Assembly: GCF_003143975.1 (NCBI RefSeq)
Contig: NZ_QFVR01000019.1
Location: forward strand, 1 to 64,000
From: Kurthia sibirica
Lineage (GTDB): Bacteria > Bacillota > Bacilli > Bacillales_A > Planococcaceae
Direction: 5' to 3'
DNA: 64,000 nt
Positions 1 through 7,871 of this stretch are shown one piece after another. Every line of letters starts with the position of its first letter. Positions within the stretch are counted from its first letter, which is position 1. Both the position numbers and the translations under genes were made by a program. Below the pieces are notes generated by a model, which was not told the origin of the DNA, did no database searches, and worked only from the letters and a program-made list of their open reading frames with translations.

Positions 1-93
<93 letters not shown>

Positions 94-98
94 ACATG

Positions 99-128
99 AA
101 GAAACCACGTTGTGGTTTCTTTTTTTTT
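99..128 (+). terminator. rRNA operon terminator
   Basis: A perfect 10-bp stem, AAGAAACCAC pairing with GTGGTTTCTT around a three-base loop, runs into a T tract. It sits right behind the 5S rRNA. An identical copy occurs at 348-376. Confidence 0.9.
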
Positions 129-187
129 GATGATAAATAAGTGTATTACACCCTTTTATTTTCTCTGTTCATTCACTTGAATACGAT

Positions 188-312
188 GTCATTGTTTACT
201 GGAGCAAGTAGTTCGAGGAAGCGACAGAAGTGAGGACGCAACGTACATGAGTACGTGAGGATCAAACGACTGGAAGCTAACGAAGAAATGCGCAGTTTCA
301 GTAAATAATGAC
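188..312. repeat. 125-bp palindromic element with terminal inverted repeats
   Basis: The ends GTCATTGTTTACTG (188-201) and CAGTAAATAATGAC (299-312) are inverted copies with one mismatch. Near the middle, ACGTAC-ATGA-GTACGT (241-256) forms a perfect 6-bp hairpin. No gene reads through it. The layout suggests a small non-autonomous palindromic element or a structured RNA lying between the true 5S end and its duplicate. Whether it is repeated elsewhere in the genome cannot be seen here. Confidence 0.6.
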
Positions 313-411
313 TTTTCCCCTGTGAGAGTAGGACGGCTAAGCACATGAAGAAACCACGTTGTGGTTTCTTTTTTTTGATGATAAATAAGTGTATTACATC
401 CTTTTATTTTC
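313..411 (+). pseudogene. Duplicated 5S rRNA tail with terminator and flank
   Basis: This stretch copies 61-163 almost exactly: the last ~30 nt of 5S rRNA (with two bases missing in the GACGTCGCTAAGC segment), the terminator, and about 35 bp of downstream flank. It is only a fragment and cannot be a working 5S rRNA. It looks like the scar of recombination or deletion between rRNA operons, and it abuts the broken surface-protein gene that begins at about 412. Confidence 0.85.
348..376 (+). terminator. Duplicated rRNA terminator
   Basis: Same AAGAAACCAC/GTGGTTTCTT stem and T tract as at 99-128, within the duplicated 5S tail. Confidence 0.75.
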
Positions 412-568
412 GACATCAACGAAAGAGCCAACAGGTACTATACTGCCTCAAACGGGTATGTCGAGAGATACCTTTTTCTTACTAATTGTTGGTATATTCC
501 TTGCGGTAGTTGCTGGAATATTTATGTATAATAAAAAAGAACAATACATTAAAAAAAGTAGAGCCTGA
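412..568 (+). pseudogene. 3' remnant of an LPXTG cell-wall-anchored protein gene
   Basis: Read in the frame ending at TGA 566-568, the DNA encodes a short Thr/Ser/Pro-rich stretch, then LPQTG (443-457), a hydrophobic segment of about 19 residues and a basic tail (YNKKEQYIKKSRA). That is the standard C-terminal sorting signal of a sortase substrate. Upstream the frame enters the duplicated 5S flank and meets a stop at 386-388, so the body of the gene is gone. The stop codon lies inside the left arm of the repeat at 560-735. A class A sortase is encoded at 35070-35732 in this window. The fragment is too short for automatic gene calling. Confidence 0.8.
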
Positions 569-735
569 GACAGAATAAAAATAGTATGTCTCCCATACGA
601 ATCATCAAATCAATTGAACATGCAGAAAACCCCACAGGAACGCAGTGACGAGGACTTTGAAGCCATGTCCGCGGAAAGCATTTTTCGAAGCGGACATGTA
701 TTTTCTCTGTTGAAAATACATTTGTCTTAGGCTCT
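560..735. repeat. 176-bp repeat with terminal inverted arms and nested hairpins
   Basis: The arms AGAGCCTGAGACA (560-572) and TGTCTTAGGCTCT (723-735) are inverted copies with one mismatch. Inside are two more stems: CATGTCCGC/GCGGACATG (664-672/690-698) and GTATTTTC/GAAAATAC (698-705/712-719). From memory, similar elements with GAGCCTGAGACA ends and a CGCGGAAAGC core are scattered through Planococcaceae and related genomes. It may act as a terminator or processing hairpin for the operon before it. Confidence 0.65.
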
Positions 736-779
736 GTTTTTTATTGTGAAATGAAAGAAATATTTATTTTAAAAAAGTA

Positions 780-809
780 TTGCCAAGTAGAAGGAATGTA
801 TAGTAGAAT
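780..809 (+). promoter_or_regulatory. Putative tRNA-Asp promoter
   Basis: TTGCCA (780-785) and TAGAAT (804-809) are separated by 18 bp. The 15-bp sequence carrying the -35 box (771-785) recurs exactly at 876-890, where TAGAAT follows after only 2 bp, so the second copy looks like a collapsed duplicate. The tRNA lies about 100 bp downstream. Confidence 0.4.
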
Positions 810-914
810 AAAGAAGTTGAGTAGAGCAGTAACGATTTGTGAAACAGCAAAAAATTTACAAAGTGACATGTTTCTAAAAAAGTATTGCCATATAGAATTC
901 AACCAACCAAAAAT

Positions 915-991
915 GGTCTGGTAGTTCAGCTGGTTAGAATGCCTGCCTGTCACGCAGGAGGTCGCGGGTTCGAGTCCCGTCCAGACCGCCA
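915..991 (+). tRNA. tRNA-Asp (GTC)
   Basis: A full cloverleaf can be drawn: acceptor stem GGTCTGG/CCAGACC, D arm with AGTTCAGCTGGTTAGAAT, anticodon stem CCTGC/GCAGG with anticodon GTC at 949-951, T arm with GGTTCGAGTCCC, discriminator G at 988 and an encoded CCA at 989-991. The GTC anticodon reads Asp codons. A terminator follows, so it is a single-gene unit at this site. Confidence 0.97.
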
Positions 992-1007
992 TTTTTTTAT
1001 TTATGTA

Positions 1008-1038
1008 AACACAGCGAAAGATGCTGTGTTATTTTTTT
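1008..1038 (+). terminator. Terminator after tRNA-Asp
   Basis: AACACAGC/GCTGTGTT stem with a 7-nt loop, followed by seven T residues. Confidence 0.85.
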
Positions 1039-1062
1039 GTTTAAAAAAATAATTCATTCACT

Positions 1063-1091
1063 TTGAACATTTTACATGATTTCGTTAATAT
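1063..1091 (+). promoter_or_regulatory. Promoter of the tsaE operon
   Basis: TTGAAC (1063-1068) and TAATAT (1086-1091) with a 17-bp spacer. The longest open frame starts on the same TTG, so the promoter argues for the downstream ATG at 1123 as the tsaE start. Confidence 0.6.
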
Positions 1092-1122
1092 AGAAGTAAG
1101 GATGTTGGAAAGGGCGGAAAAA

Positions 1123-1575
1123 ATGACAGTTGAAATAAATATTCAGTCGATTGAGGATACGAAAAGACTTGCAGAAAAGATTGCGAACTTATTAGAAGCT
1201 CAGGACACGATTACATTAGAAGGTGATCTCGGAGCGGGTAAGACAACCTTTACACAATTTCTTGCGAAAGGCTTAGGAATTACGCGTACTGTAAATAGTC
1301 CGACCTTTACTATTTTGAAACAATATGAAGGTAGATTACCGCTAAATCATTTGGATGTATATCGTTTAGCAAATAGCGATGAAGATCTAGGTTGGGATGA
1401 GTTATTTTTTGGCGATGCGGTGTCGATTATTGAGTGGGCTCATTTAATAGAAGAAGATTTACCTGAAGAACGTTTAAATATCCAAATAAAAAGAATCGAT
1501 GACAATGCACGACTTTTCCTCTTTGAGGCGAAGGGGAAAAGATACGAGCAATTATGTAAGGAGATCATAAAATGA
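1123..1575 (+). CDS. tsaE: tRNA threonylcarbamoyladenosine biosynthesis ATPase TsaE
   Basis: TsaE is the P-loop ATPase that works with TsaB and TsaD to build t6A at position 37 of ANN-decoding tRNAs. The Walker A motif GDLGAGKT lies at residues 34-41, followed by the family's N-SPTF segment and a late Trp-rich IEWAHLIEE block. The start at 1123 gives 150 aa, normal for the family, and has AAGGGCGG just upstream; the open frame extends to 1063 but that runs into the promoter. The stop overlaps the tsaB start by 4 bp (ATGA), so translation is probably coupled. Order tsaE-tsaB-rimI-tsaD matches ydiB-ydiC-ydiD-gcp of B. subtilis. Confidence 0.96.
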   Translation: MTVEINIQSIEDTKRLAEKIANLLEAQDTITLEGDLGAGKTTFTQFLAKGLGITRTVNSPTFTILKQYEGRLPLNHLDVYRLANSDEDLGWDELFFGDAVSIIEWAHLIEEDLPEERLNIQIKRIDDNARLFLFEAKGKRYEQLCKEIIK

Positions 1576-2285
1576 TTTGGTTAGGAATCGATACAGCAAA
1601 TACACCTCTAGCAGTAGCCATTGTTAAAGATGGACAAATTCTTGCGGAGGAAGTTACAAATATTAAATTGAATCATTCAGGTGGTGCAATGCCGGCAATC
1701 GAGCGGATTTTTACGCGTGCAAAATTAACACCTAAAGATCTAAATGCCATTGCAGTAAGTGAAGGACCCGGTTCTTATACAGGTGTTCGCATTGGTGTGA
1801 CAATTGCTAAAACATTGGCATGGACATTAAAAATTCCAATTGTCGGGGTTTCTAGCTTAAAGACATTAGCTGCGAATATTGAATACAATCCACATATTAT
1901 TTGTTCATTAATGGATGCAAGACGTCAAAATGTGTATGCTGGTGCGTATGATGGGAGTAATCACCTAGCTACTATTGTGGAAGATGGTCATTATAGTATG
2001 GACGGTTTATTGCAGCAGTTGGTAGTGACAAAACGTCCAATCGTATTCATTGGACATGATGTAGAGTTATTTTGGGAAACAATCATCTCTGTATTAGGTG
2101 AAAAGGCATTAAGAGCGCCGTATACAGTAGATTTACCAAATGCGGCACAATTAATCCACTTAGCACAGCAACAGGAATTACCGGCAGCTGAGGATGTTCA
2201 TCAATTCGTGCCAACGTATAAAAGAATAGCAGAAGCAGAGGCAAATTGGATTAAAGAACAAAAGGAGAAAGCGAAAAATGATTAA
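1572..2285 (+). CDS. tsaB: tRNA threonylcarbamoyladenosine biosynthesis protein TsaB
   Basis: TsaB is an inactive relative of TsaD that forms a heterodimer with it in the bacterial t6A complex. The 237-aa product has the actin-like opening GIDTANTPLAVAI and the conserved EGPGSYTGVRIG block near residues 65-80, but lacks the metal-binding HxxxH of TsaD, as expected for TsaB. It overlaps tsaE by 4 bp and rimI by 8 bp within one operon. Confidence 0.96.
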   Translation: MIWLGIDTANTPLAVAIVKDGQILAEEVTNIKLNHSGGAMPAIERIFTRAKLTPKDLNAIAVSEGPGSYTGVRIGVTIAKTLAWTLKIPIVGVSSLKTLAANIEYNPHIICSLMDARRQNVYAGAYDGSNHLATIVEDGHYSMDGLLQQLVVTKRPIVFIGHDVELFWETIISVLGEKALRAPYTVDLPNAAQLIHLAQQQELPAAEDVHQFVPTYKRIAEAEANWIKEQKEKAKND

Positions 2286-2721
2286 TTATCGCTTGATGAC
2301 AATTGAAGATGTCGAAGCAGTTCATGCTATTGAAGTAGATGTTTTTCCTACACCATGGACATTGAATGCCTTCTATCAAGAAATGACGTCAAATACGCAA
2401 GCTCATTACATTGTGGCGGTAGATGACACCGATAAAATAATCGGCTTCTGTGGCATGTGGATTGTCTTTGATGATAGTCAAATAACAAATGTAGCGGTTT
2501 TACCTGAGGGACGCGGAAAGGGTATTGGTGAGGCGTTGATGCGTCACGCTATTGCTTTGTCTAAAGATAAAAAGGTTAATGTCATGAGTTTAGAAGTTCG
2601 CGTAACGAATATTGTGGCACAAAATCTATACCGTAAGTTAGGTTTTTCAGATGGTGGTATTCGTAAAGGGTACTATACAGATAATCAAGAGGATGCTCTT
2701 GTCATGTGGGTGAATTTATAA
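2278..2721 (+). CDS. rimI: Ribosomal protein S18-alanine N-acetyltransferase RimI
   Basis: A GNAT-fold acetyltransferase of 147 aa, the usual RimI length. The acetyl-CoA loop reads RGKGIG at residues 79-84, followed by the family's NxxAQxLYxKLGF segment close to the C-terminus. RimI acetylates the N-terminus of ribosomal protein S18 in E. coli; the Gram-positive orthologues sit in the t6A operon as here and their substrate is less certain. Its TAA stop shares one base with the tsaD start (TAATG). Confidence 0.92.
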   Translation: MINYRLMTIEDVEAVHAIEVDVFPTPWTLNAFYQEMTSNTQAHYIVAVDDTDKIIGFCGMWIVFDDSQITNVAVLPEGRGKGIGEALMRHAIALSKDKKVNVMSLEVRVTNIVAQNLYRKLGFSDGGIRKGYYTDNQEDALVMWVNL

Positions 2722-3746
2722 TGGAAAAAGACGTATATATTTTAGGAATCGAAAGTAGCTGTGATGAAACAGCGGCATCAATTGTCAAAAATGGTACGAC
2801 AATTATTTCAAATATAGTAGCTTCCCAAATTGAGAGTCATAAACGTTTTGGTGGAGTCGTACCAGAAATTGCTTCACGTCATCATGTAGAACAAGTGACA
2901 CTTGTCATAGAAGCTGCTTTAGAGCAGGCTAATATGACAGCTGAAGATTTAGATGGCGTATGTGTTACAGAGGGACCAGGGCTCGTTGGAGCGTTATTAA
3001 TAGGCATTAACGCAGCGAAAGCATTTGCTTTTGCGAACGGATTACCAATTATTGGTGTACATCATATCGCAGGTCATATTTATGCGAATGCATTAATGCA
3101 GCCAATGGTATTTCCATTGCTTGCCCTTGTTGTGTCAGGTGGACACACAGAATTAGTCATCATGAAAGAGCACGGTTCTTTCGAGCTGATTGGTGAAACG
3201 CGTGACGATGCAGCTGGTGAAGCTTACGATAAGGTGGCTCGTGTTTTAAACATACCTTATCCAGGTGGTCCACGAATTGATCAAATGGCTCATAACAGTG
3301 ATGGTGCAGTCGATTTTCCGCGTATTTGGTTGGAAAAAGACTCATATGACTTTAGTTTCAGCGGTTTAAAATCATCTGTTATTAACTATCAACATAATGC
3401 CATTCAACGTGGGGAAGTAATTAATCCCGAGCATGTTGCAAAAGGATTCCAAGATAGTGTAGTGGAAGTGTTAACAGCCAAAACGGTAAGAGCAGCACAG
3501 CAATATAAAGTAAAACAAGTGATTGCTGCGGGTGGTGTTTCAGCCAATAAAGGGTTGCGTGCATCACTGGAAAAAACGTTTGAAAAAGAAGGAATTCCAT
3601 TCTATGTACCACCATTGCATTTATGTACAGATAATGCGGCAATGATTGCTGCAGCGGGTAGCAAAATGTATGAAGCAGGCGTTAGAAGTGACTGGTCATT
3701 AAACGGCAGACCGGGTATGGAATTGATATCGTGGAAACATGATTAA
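2721..3746 (+). CDS. tsaD: tRNA N6-adenosine threonylcarbamoyltransferase TsaD
   Basis: TsaD transfers the threonylcarbamoyl group from its AMP adduct to A37 of tRNA. The product has 341 aa from the ATG at 2721, which has GGGTG about 8 bp upstream; a GTG at 2706 would add five residues but lies within rimI. Family marks are [11 protein letters not shown] at the N-terminus, the metal-binding H115-x-x-x-H119 (HIAGH), and [10 protein letters not shown] in the C-terminal half. It closes the operon and is followed by a terminator and a DnaA-box cluster, the same setting as gcp in B. subtilis. Confidence 0.97.
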   Translation: MEKDVYILGIESSCDETAASIVKNGTTIISNIVASQIESHKRFGGVVPEIASRHHVEQVTLVIEAALEQANMTAEDLDGVCVTEGPGLVGALLIGINAAKAFAFANGLPIIGVHHIAGHIYANALMQPMVFPLLALVVSGGHTELVIMKEHGSFELIGETRDDAAGEAYDKVARVLNIPYPGGPRIDQMAHNSDGAVDFPRIWLEKDSYDFSFSGLKSSVINYQHNAIQRGEVINPEHVAKGFQDSVVEVLTAKTVRAAQQYKVKQVIAAGGVSANKGLRASLEKTFEKEGIPFYVPPLHLCTDNAAMIAAAGSKMYEAGVRSDWSLNGRPGMELISWKHD

Positions 3747-3751
3747 AAAAT

Positions 3752-3793
3752 AAAAAGCGATTTCTCCTTATTTATAGGAGGAATCGCTTTTAT
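3752..3793 (+). terminator. Terminator of the tsaE-tsaD operon
   Basis: AAAAAGCGATT and AATCGCTTTTT pair, with an inner TCTCCT/AGGAGG-like extension, ending in a T-rich tail. The AAAAA/TTTTT symmetry makes it possibly bidirectional. Confidence 0.85.
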
Positions 3794-3852
3794 AATATTA
3801 TGTAAAGAAACTATATAATTTATGTAAAATGATTCATTTTTGCACAGCTTCC

Positions 3853-3966
3853 TGTGGATAAAGTCAGATAATTCTGTGGATACTGTGGAGAACTTTGTGA
3901 ATAACGCATGATATCATACTTGAAACTGTGTATAACTTTGTGGATTTTCATAAAAAGTTATACACA
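3853..3966. promoter_or_regulatory. DnaA-box cluster downstream of tsaD
   Basis: Seven DnaA-box-like 9-mers lie within 114 bp. Four match TTATNCACA fully: TGTGGATAA (3853-3861), TGTGAATAA (3896-3904), TGTGTATAA (3927-3935), all on the minus strand, and TTATACACA (3958-3966) on the plus strand. Near matches are TGTGGATAC (3875), TGTGGAGAA (3884) and TGTGGATTT (3939). In B. subtilis one of the stable DnaA-binding clusters outside oriC is assigned to the gcp (tsaD) locus, so position and content agree. Confidence 0.85.
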
Positions 3967-3971
3967 GGAAA

Positions 3972-4000
3972 GAAAAAATCGGCATATTTCAGCCGATTTA
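3972..4000 (-). terminator. Terminator of the ABC-F gene
   Basis: On the minus strand, AAATCGGC and GCCGATTT form a stem with an 8-nt loop followed by a T tract, just beyond the ABC-F stop codon. Confidence 0.8.
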
Positions 4001-4014
4001 GTTATTTTACTATA

Positions 4015-5952
4015 TTATAATGTTTCTAATTCTTCGTTAAGTTCCATCCATTCCATTTCAAGAAGCTCAAGTTGTTCCTTTGCATCATCTAAAGCATTTT
4101 GGAGCGCTGTCGCTTTTTCATGATGTGAGAAAATAGCGGGGTCACAAAGGTCTGATTCAAAGTTGTCAATTGTTGTGCTAATCGTTGATATTTCGCCTTC
4201 TAGTTCTTCGATGCGACGTTGGATTTTTCGTTCTTTTTTCTTCGCTTCCTTGTCAATTGCATTGTGATGTACTTTTTTTATTTCGACCATTTTTTTAGGA
4301 GCGGCTAACGCAGCTTTTTCAGCAGCAATTTCAGCAAGCTCTTCTTTTTTTTCTAGATAGTAATCATAATCACCTAAATATTCGAAGGAACCGTCATTTG
4401 ATAGTTCAACAACTTTTGTCGAAATACGATTAATAAAGTAACGGTCATGGGACACGAATAATAATGTACCTGGATAACCGATTAAAGCATTTTCTAAAAC
4501 TTCCTTACTATCTAAGTCCAGATGGTTGGTCGGTTCGTCGAGTACGAGCACATTGTTTTTCTCTAACATAAGTTTTGCTAGTGTCAGTCGTGCTTTTTCG
4601 CCACCGGATAAATCATGAACGATTTTATCAGCATCTTCACCAGAAAATAGGAATCGTCCAAGAACCGAACGTACATCTTTTTCATTCATCATTGGCCATT
4701 CATCCCATAGTTCACGAAGGACGCTACGATTCGAGCTTAATTTTGCGAGTTCTTGATCGTAGTAACCAATTTTTGTATTCGTGCCGTAACGAATATCTCC
4801 AGCTAGAGGAGGTAGTTCTTTAATAATCGTTTTTAATAACGTTGATTTGCCGACACCATTTGGTCCGACCAAGGCAGTGCGGTCTTGACGATATAAACGA
4901 ATATTAATATGGCTAGAAATAGGTGTATTTTGATAACCAATCGTTAAGTCATCTAACGACAGGACATCATTACCACTCTGTTTGTCTATTTCAAAATTAA
5001 AGATGGCCGATTTTTCATCGCCGTCTGGAGAGTCCATCCAATTTGTTTTTTCTAAAACGCGACGACGTGATTGAGCCATTTTTGTAGTCGATGCACGCGC
5101 AAGGTTTTTTTGGACGAAAATTTCAAGTTTTTCCTTCTCATCCATCTGTTTTTCAAATTGCTTCATATCACGCTCATAAGTTTTTGCTTTTTCATCTAAA
5201 TAAGCTGAATAGTTACCTGTGAACTTTGTGACATGCTGACGAGAAACTTCATAAACAATCGATACAACTTGGTCCAAGAAATAGCGGTCATGTGATACGA
5301 TTAAAATAGCACCATCATAATTTTTTAAATAATTTTCAAGCCAATTTAAAGTCTCGATATCCAAGTGGTTTGTAGGTTCATCAAGTATTAACAGCTCGGG
5401 TTTTTTTAGTAATAGTTTGGCTAAAGCTAATCTTGTGCGTTGACCACCTGATAAGGAAGTTATAGACTGTTCATAAGAATCTGGATAAAACTGCATACCA
5501 TGAAGGACAGAGCGTGTATCCGCTTCGTACTGATAGCCACCACGTTCCTTGAAATCATGCTGTAACTGATCGTACTCTGTCATAATTTTTTGATAGAGTT
5601 CTGGATCATCATGTATAACGGGATTCGCCATATCTGCCTCAAGTTTGCGCAATTGTTGCTCAAGCTGTTTCACAGGCTCAAAAATGGTCATCATTTCTTC
5701 CCAAACAGAAAGATTTGATTCCAAACCTGCATGTTGATCCAAGTAGCCAAGCTTAATGTCTTTTGGCATAATGATATCGCCGGAATCATACGACAGTTGT
5801 CCAGCTATTATTTTTAATAAAGTAGATTTACCAGTGCCGTTTCGACCGACAAGTGCAACGCGATCACGATGTTGCACTTCGAGCTTAACGCCGCTTAAAA
5901 TTTCATCCGCAATATATGATTTATATAATTGATTGACTTGTAACACAATCAT
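4015..5952 (-). CDS. ABC-F family ATP-binding protein (YdiF type)
   Basis: A soluble protein of 645 aa with two ABC ATPase domains and no membrane segment, typical of the ABC-F family that acts on ribosomes. The first domain has Walker A GRNGTGKS (36-43), signature LSGGQ (167-171) and Walker B LLILDEPTNHLD; the second has GPNGVGKS and LSGGEKAR plus another DEPTNHLD. The linker and the C-terminal ~100 residues are charged and probably coiled coil. The ATG at 5952 has GAGGTG 6 bp upstream; a GTG at 5961 would bury that site. Position next to tsaD matches B. subtilis ydiF. Role in stalled-ribosome rescue or antibiotic resistance is not decided by sequence. Confidence 0.93.
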   Translation of the reverse strand: MIVLQVNQLYKSYIADEILSGVKLEVQHRDRVALVGRNGTGKSTLLKIIAGQLSYDSGDIIMPKDIKLGYLDQHAGLESNLSVWEEMMTIFEPVKQLEQQLRKLEADMANPVIHDDPELYQKIMTEYDQLQHDFKERGGYQYEADTRSVLHGMQFYPDSYEQSITSLSGGQRTRLALAKLLLKKPELLILDEPTNHLDIETLNWLENYLKNYDGAILIVSHDRYFLDQVVSIVYEVSRQHVTKFTGNYSAYLDEKAKTYERDMKQFEKQMDEKEKLEIFVQKNLARASTTKMAQSRRRVLEKTNWMDSPDGDEKSAIFNFEIDKQSGNDVLSLDDLTIGYQNTPISSHINIRLYRQDRTALVGPNGVGKSTLLKTIIKELPPLAGDIRYGTNTKIGYYDQELAKLSSNRSVLRELWDEWPMMNEKDVRSVLGRFLFSGEDADKIVHDLSGGEKARLTLAKLMLEKNNVLVLDEPTNHLDLDSKEVLENALIGYPGTLLFVSHDRYFINRISTKVVELSNDGSFEYLGDYDYYLEKKEELAEIAAEKAALAAPKKMVEIKKVHHNAIDKEAKKKERKIQRRIEELEGEISTISTTIDNFESDLCDPAIFSHHEKATALQNALDDAKEQLELLEMEWMELNEELETL

Positions 5953-6063
5953 TTCAGACACCTCAGTTCAATCTAAGTGTATCGGAATGACATCATTGGT
6001 GCAATGGTGATGCATGCATATTATGTGACTTTATATATTCGGATCACTAGGGGGATCATTTGT

Positions 6064-6699
6064 TTGAAAGAGAATTATAAAATTCCACAAGCAACAACGA
6101 AAAGACTTCCTCTGTATTATCGCTTCATCCAAAATTTTTCTGACGCGGGGAAGGGAAGAATTTCATCAAAAGAATTGAGCGAGGCCATGCAAATAGATTC
6201 TGCAACAATCCGCCGAGACTTTTCTTATTTTGGACAGTTAGGTAAAAAGGGGTATGGCTATGATGTTCAAAAATTACTACTATTTTTTAGAGGTGTTCTT
6301 GATCAAGATCAGCGTATGAATGTCGCAGTAATTGGTATTGGTAATTTAGGACATGCGCTATTAAAATACAATTTCCAACGTAATCATAATATGAAAATTG
6401 TTGTGGCATTTGATACGAATTATCCAGTCGAAGGACAGATGGTCAATGATGTAATGGTTTTTCATCCAGATGTTATGGAAGAAAAGTTTAGCGAGTTTGG
6501 TGCGGAATTGCCCATTTTGACAGTGCCAGCGCGTTCAGGTCAAATGATGGTTGATCGGCTAGTTGCAATGGGTGTTACAGGTGTCTTAAATTTTACTCCT
6601 GTAAGATTACAAGTACCTGAAACATTTCGCGTACATACAATCGATTTATCGATTGAATTACAAACGCTTAGTTACTTCATGAGAAATGTAGAAGAATAA
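6064..6699 (+). CDS. rex: Redox-sensing transcriptional repressor Rex
   Basis: Rex represses fermentation and respiration genes and leaves DNA when NADH is high. The TTG at 6064, preceded by AGGGGG with 9-nt spacing, gives 211 aa, the normal size; the open frame extends 29 codons upstream without family similarity. The N-terminal winged helix carries [24 protein letters not shown], and the Rossmann motif VIGIGNLG lies at about 89-96. Divergent from the ABC-F gene and upstream of tatA, as in B. subtilis (ydiH). Confidence 0.96.
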   Translation: MKENYKIPQATTKRLPLYYRFIQNFSDAGKGRISSKELSEAMQIDSATIRRDFSYFGQLGKKGYGYDVQKLLLFFRGVLDQDQRMNVAVIGIGNLGHALLKYNFQRNHNMKIVVAFDTNYPVEGQMVNDVMVFHPDVMEEKFSEFGAELPILTVPARSGQMMVDRLVAMGVTGVLNFTPVRLQVPETFRVHTIDLSIELQTLSYFMRNVEE

Positions 6700-6740
6700 G
6701 CGAGCTAATCCTTTATTGTCATTAAGGTTTATTATACAAA

Positions 6741-6758
6741 TTAACCAAAATCGGTTAA
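6741..6758. promoter_or_regulatory. Perfect inverted repeat upstream of tatA
   Basis: TTAACC-AAAATC-GGTTAA is an exact 6-6-6 palindrome 33 bp before the tatA start. It could be an operator or a short leader hairpin; no factor can be named. Confidence 0.35.
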
Positions 6759-6790
6759 AATGGAAGTATCTAACAAAGGAGGTGTCTGTA

Positions 6791-7045
6791 ATGGTTGGTC
6801 CAGTAAGTATAGGCGTAATCGCAACGGTAGCAATTATCATCTTTGGTCCGAAAAAATTGCCAGAGCTAGGACGCGCAATGGGTTCTACACTCCGAGAATT
6901 TAAGTCAGCTACAAAAGGTTTAACAGATGATGATTTTGATAGTACAAAAGAGAAAAAAGAAACAATCGAAGAAGCTAAAGTAGTGGCAACAGTCGAAGAA
7001 CCTGTAATAATTACAAAAAAAGTAACGACAGAAGAAAATAAGTAA
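6791..7045 (+). CDS. tatA: Twin-arginine translocase subunit TatA
   Basis: TatA forms the size-variable pore of the Tat pathway for folded proteins. The 84-aa product has a short N-terminal membrane helix, the hinge [14 protein letters not shown] (18-31), an amphipathic helix and an acidic tail. The ATG at 6791 has a strong AAGGAGGTG; the open frame runs further upstream but without a ribosome binding site. It pairs with tatC 13 bp downstream, like tatAy-tatCy of B. subtilis. Confidence 0.95.
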   Translation: MVGPVSIGVIATVAIIIFGPKKLPELGRAMGSTLREFKSATKGLTDDDFDSTKEKKETIEEAKVVATVEEPVIITKKVTTEENK

Positions 7046-7058
7046 GGGTGTTAGTCAG

Positions 7059-7817
7059 ATGGAGAATAATGACCTAACAGTAGTTGAGCATATTCAGGAG
7101 CTACGTAAAAGATTGATGATTATTGCTTTTTTCCTCATCATCGCGGGAATAGGTAGTTTTTTCATAGCTCAACCATTAATCCAATTTCTACAGTTTCATG
7201 GCGATGCTAAAACATTGCAACTTCACGCCTTTAAAGTGACGGACCCGATGAAGGTGTATATTCAAGTGATTTTTGTATTAGCGCTTGTTTTTACATCCCC
7301 GGTTATTTTATACCAACTTTGGGCATTCATCAGTCCAGGGTTACTAGAACAGGAGCGTAAAGCTACTTTGCGCTACATACCATATACATTCTTCCTATTC
7401 ATCGGAGGTGTTGTATTTTCTTATTTAGTATTACTACCCTATATGTTGAAATGGATGTTCAATTTGGCTGGAAATTTAGATGTTGAACAAACGATTGGAA
7501 TTTATGAGTATTTTCAATTTCTCATGCAAATAACATTGCCCTTCGGCATTATATTCCAGCTACCGATTGTCATGTTATTTTTAACACGCCTGGGTATTGT
7601 CACACCGATGTACCTAGGTAAAATTCGGAAATATGCTTACTTTGCGTTGCTGTGTATCGCTGCATTAATCGCGCCGCCTGATATTATGTCACATATGATT
7701 GTGACGTTACCGTTGTGCGTGCTATACGAAATTAGTATCATGGTTTCTAGAGTAGGCTATCGTAAATATTTGAGAGCAGAGCAGCAAAGAGAGATGGAAG
7801 CAGTGACGGATGTCTAA
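7059..7817 (+). CDS. tatC: Twin-arginine translocase subunit TatC
   Basis: TatC is the receptor that binds the twin-arginine signal peptide. The 252-aa product has the six membrane spans of the family, the N-terminal HIQELRKRL motif, the FxxSPGLxxxER-like stretch (FISPGLLEQER) and LPFGIIFQLPIV in the fourth-fifth span region. A terminator follows, so tatA-tatC is the whole unit. Confidence 0.97.
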   Translation: MENNDLTVVEHIQELRKRLMIIAFFLIIAGIGSFFIAQPLIQFLQFHGDAKTLQLHAFKVTDPMKVYIQVIFVLALVFTSPVILYQLWAFISPGLLEQERKATLRYIPYTFFLFIGGVVFSYLVLLPYMLKWMFNLAGNLDVEQTIGIYEYFQFLMQITLPFGIIFQLPIVMLFLTRLGIVTPMYLGKIRKYAYFALLCIAALIAPPDIMSHMIVTLPLCVLYEISIMVSRVGYRKYLRAEQQREMEAVTDV

Positions 7818-7828
7818 ATATAAGTAAG

Positions 7829-7867
7829 AGCGAGTTATTCACTACTAGGTGAATAACTCGCTTTTTT
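7829..7867 (+). terminator. Terminator of tatA-tatC
   Basis: A 13-bp perfect stem, GCGAGTTATTCAC/GTGAATAACTCGC, is followed by six T residues. Confidence 0.92.
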
Positions 7868-7871
7868 GTAT

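Noticed and set aside
189-431. Minus-strand open frame of 80 codons across the 5S duplicate
   Set aside because: It covers the palindromic element and the duplicated 5S tail and has no ribosome binding site.
741-992. Minus-strand open frame of 83 codons with GLEPATSCVTGRHSNQLNY
   Set aside because: It is the antisense translation of tRNA-Asp, a well-known false protein; no ribosome binding site.
1063-1122. Longer tsaE start
   Set aside because: The first codon is the -35 box of a good promoter, and the ATG at 1123 has the ribosome binding site and fits the family length.
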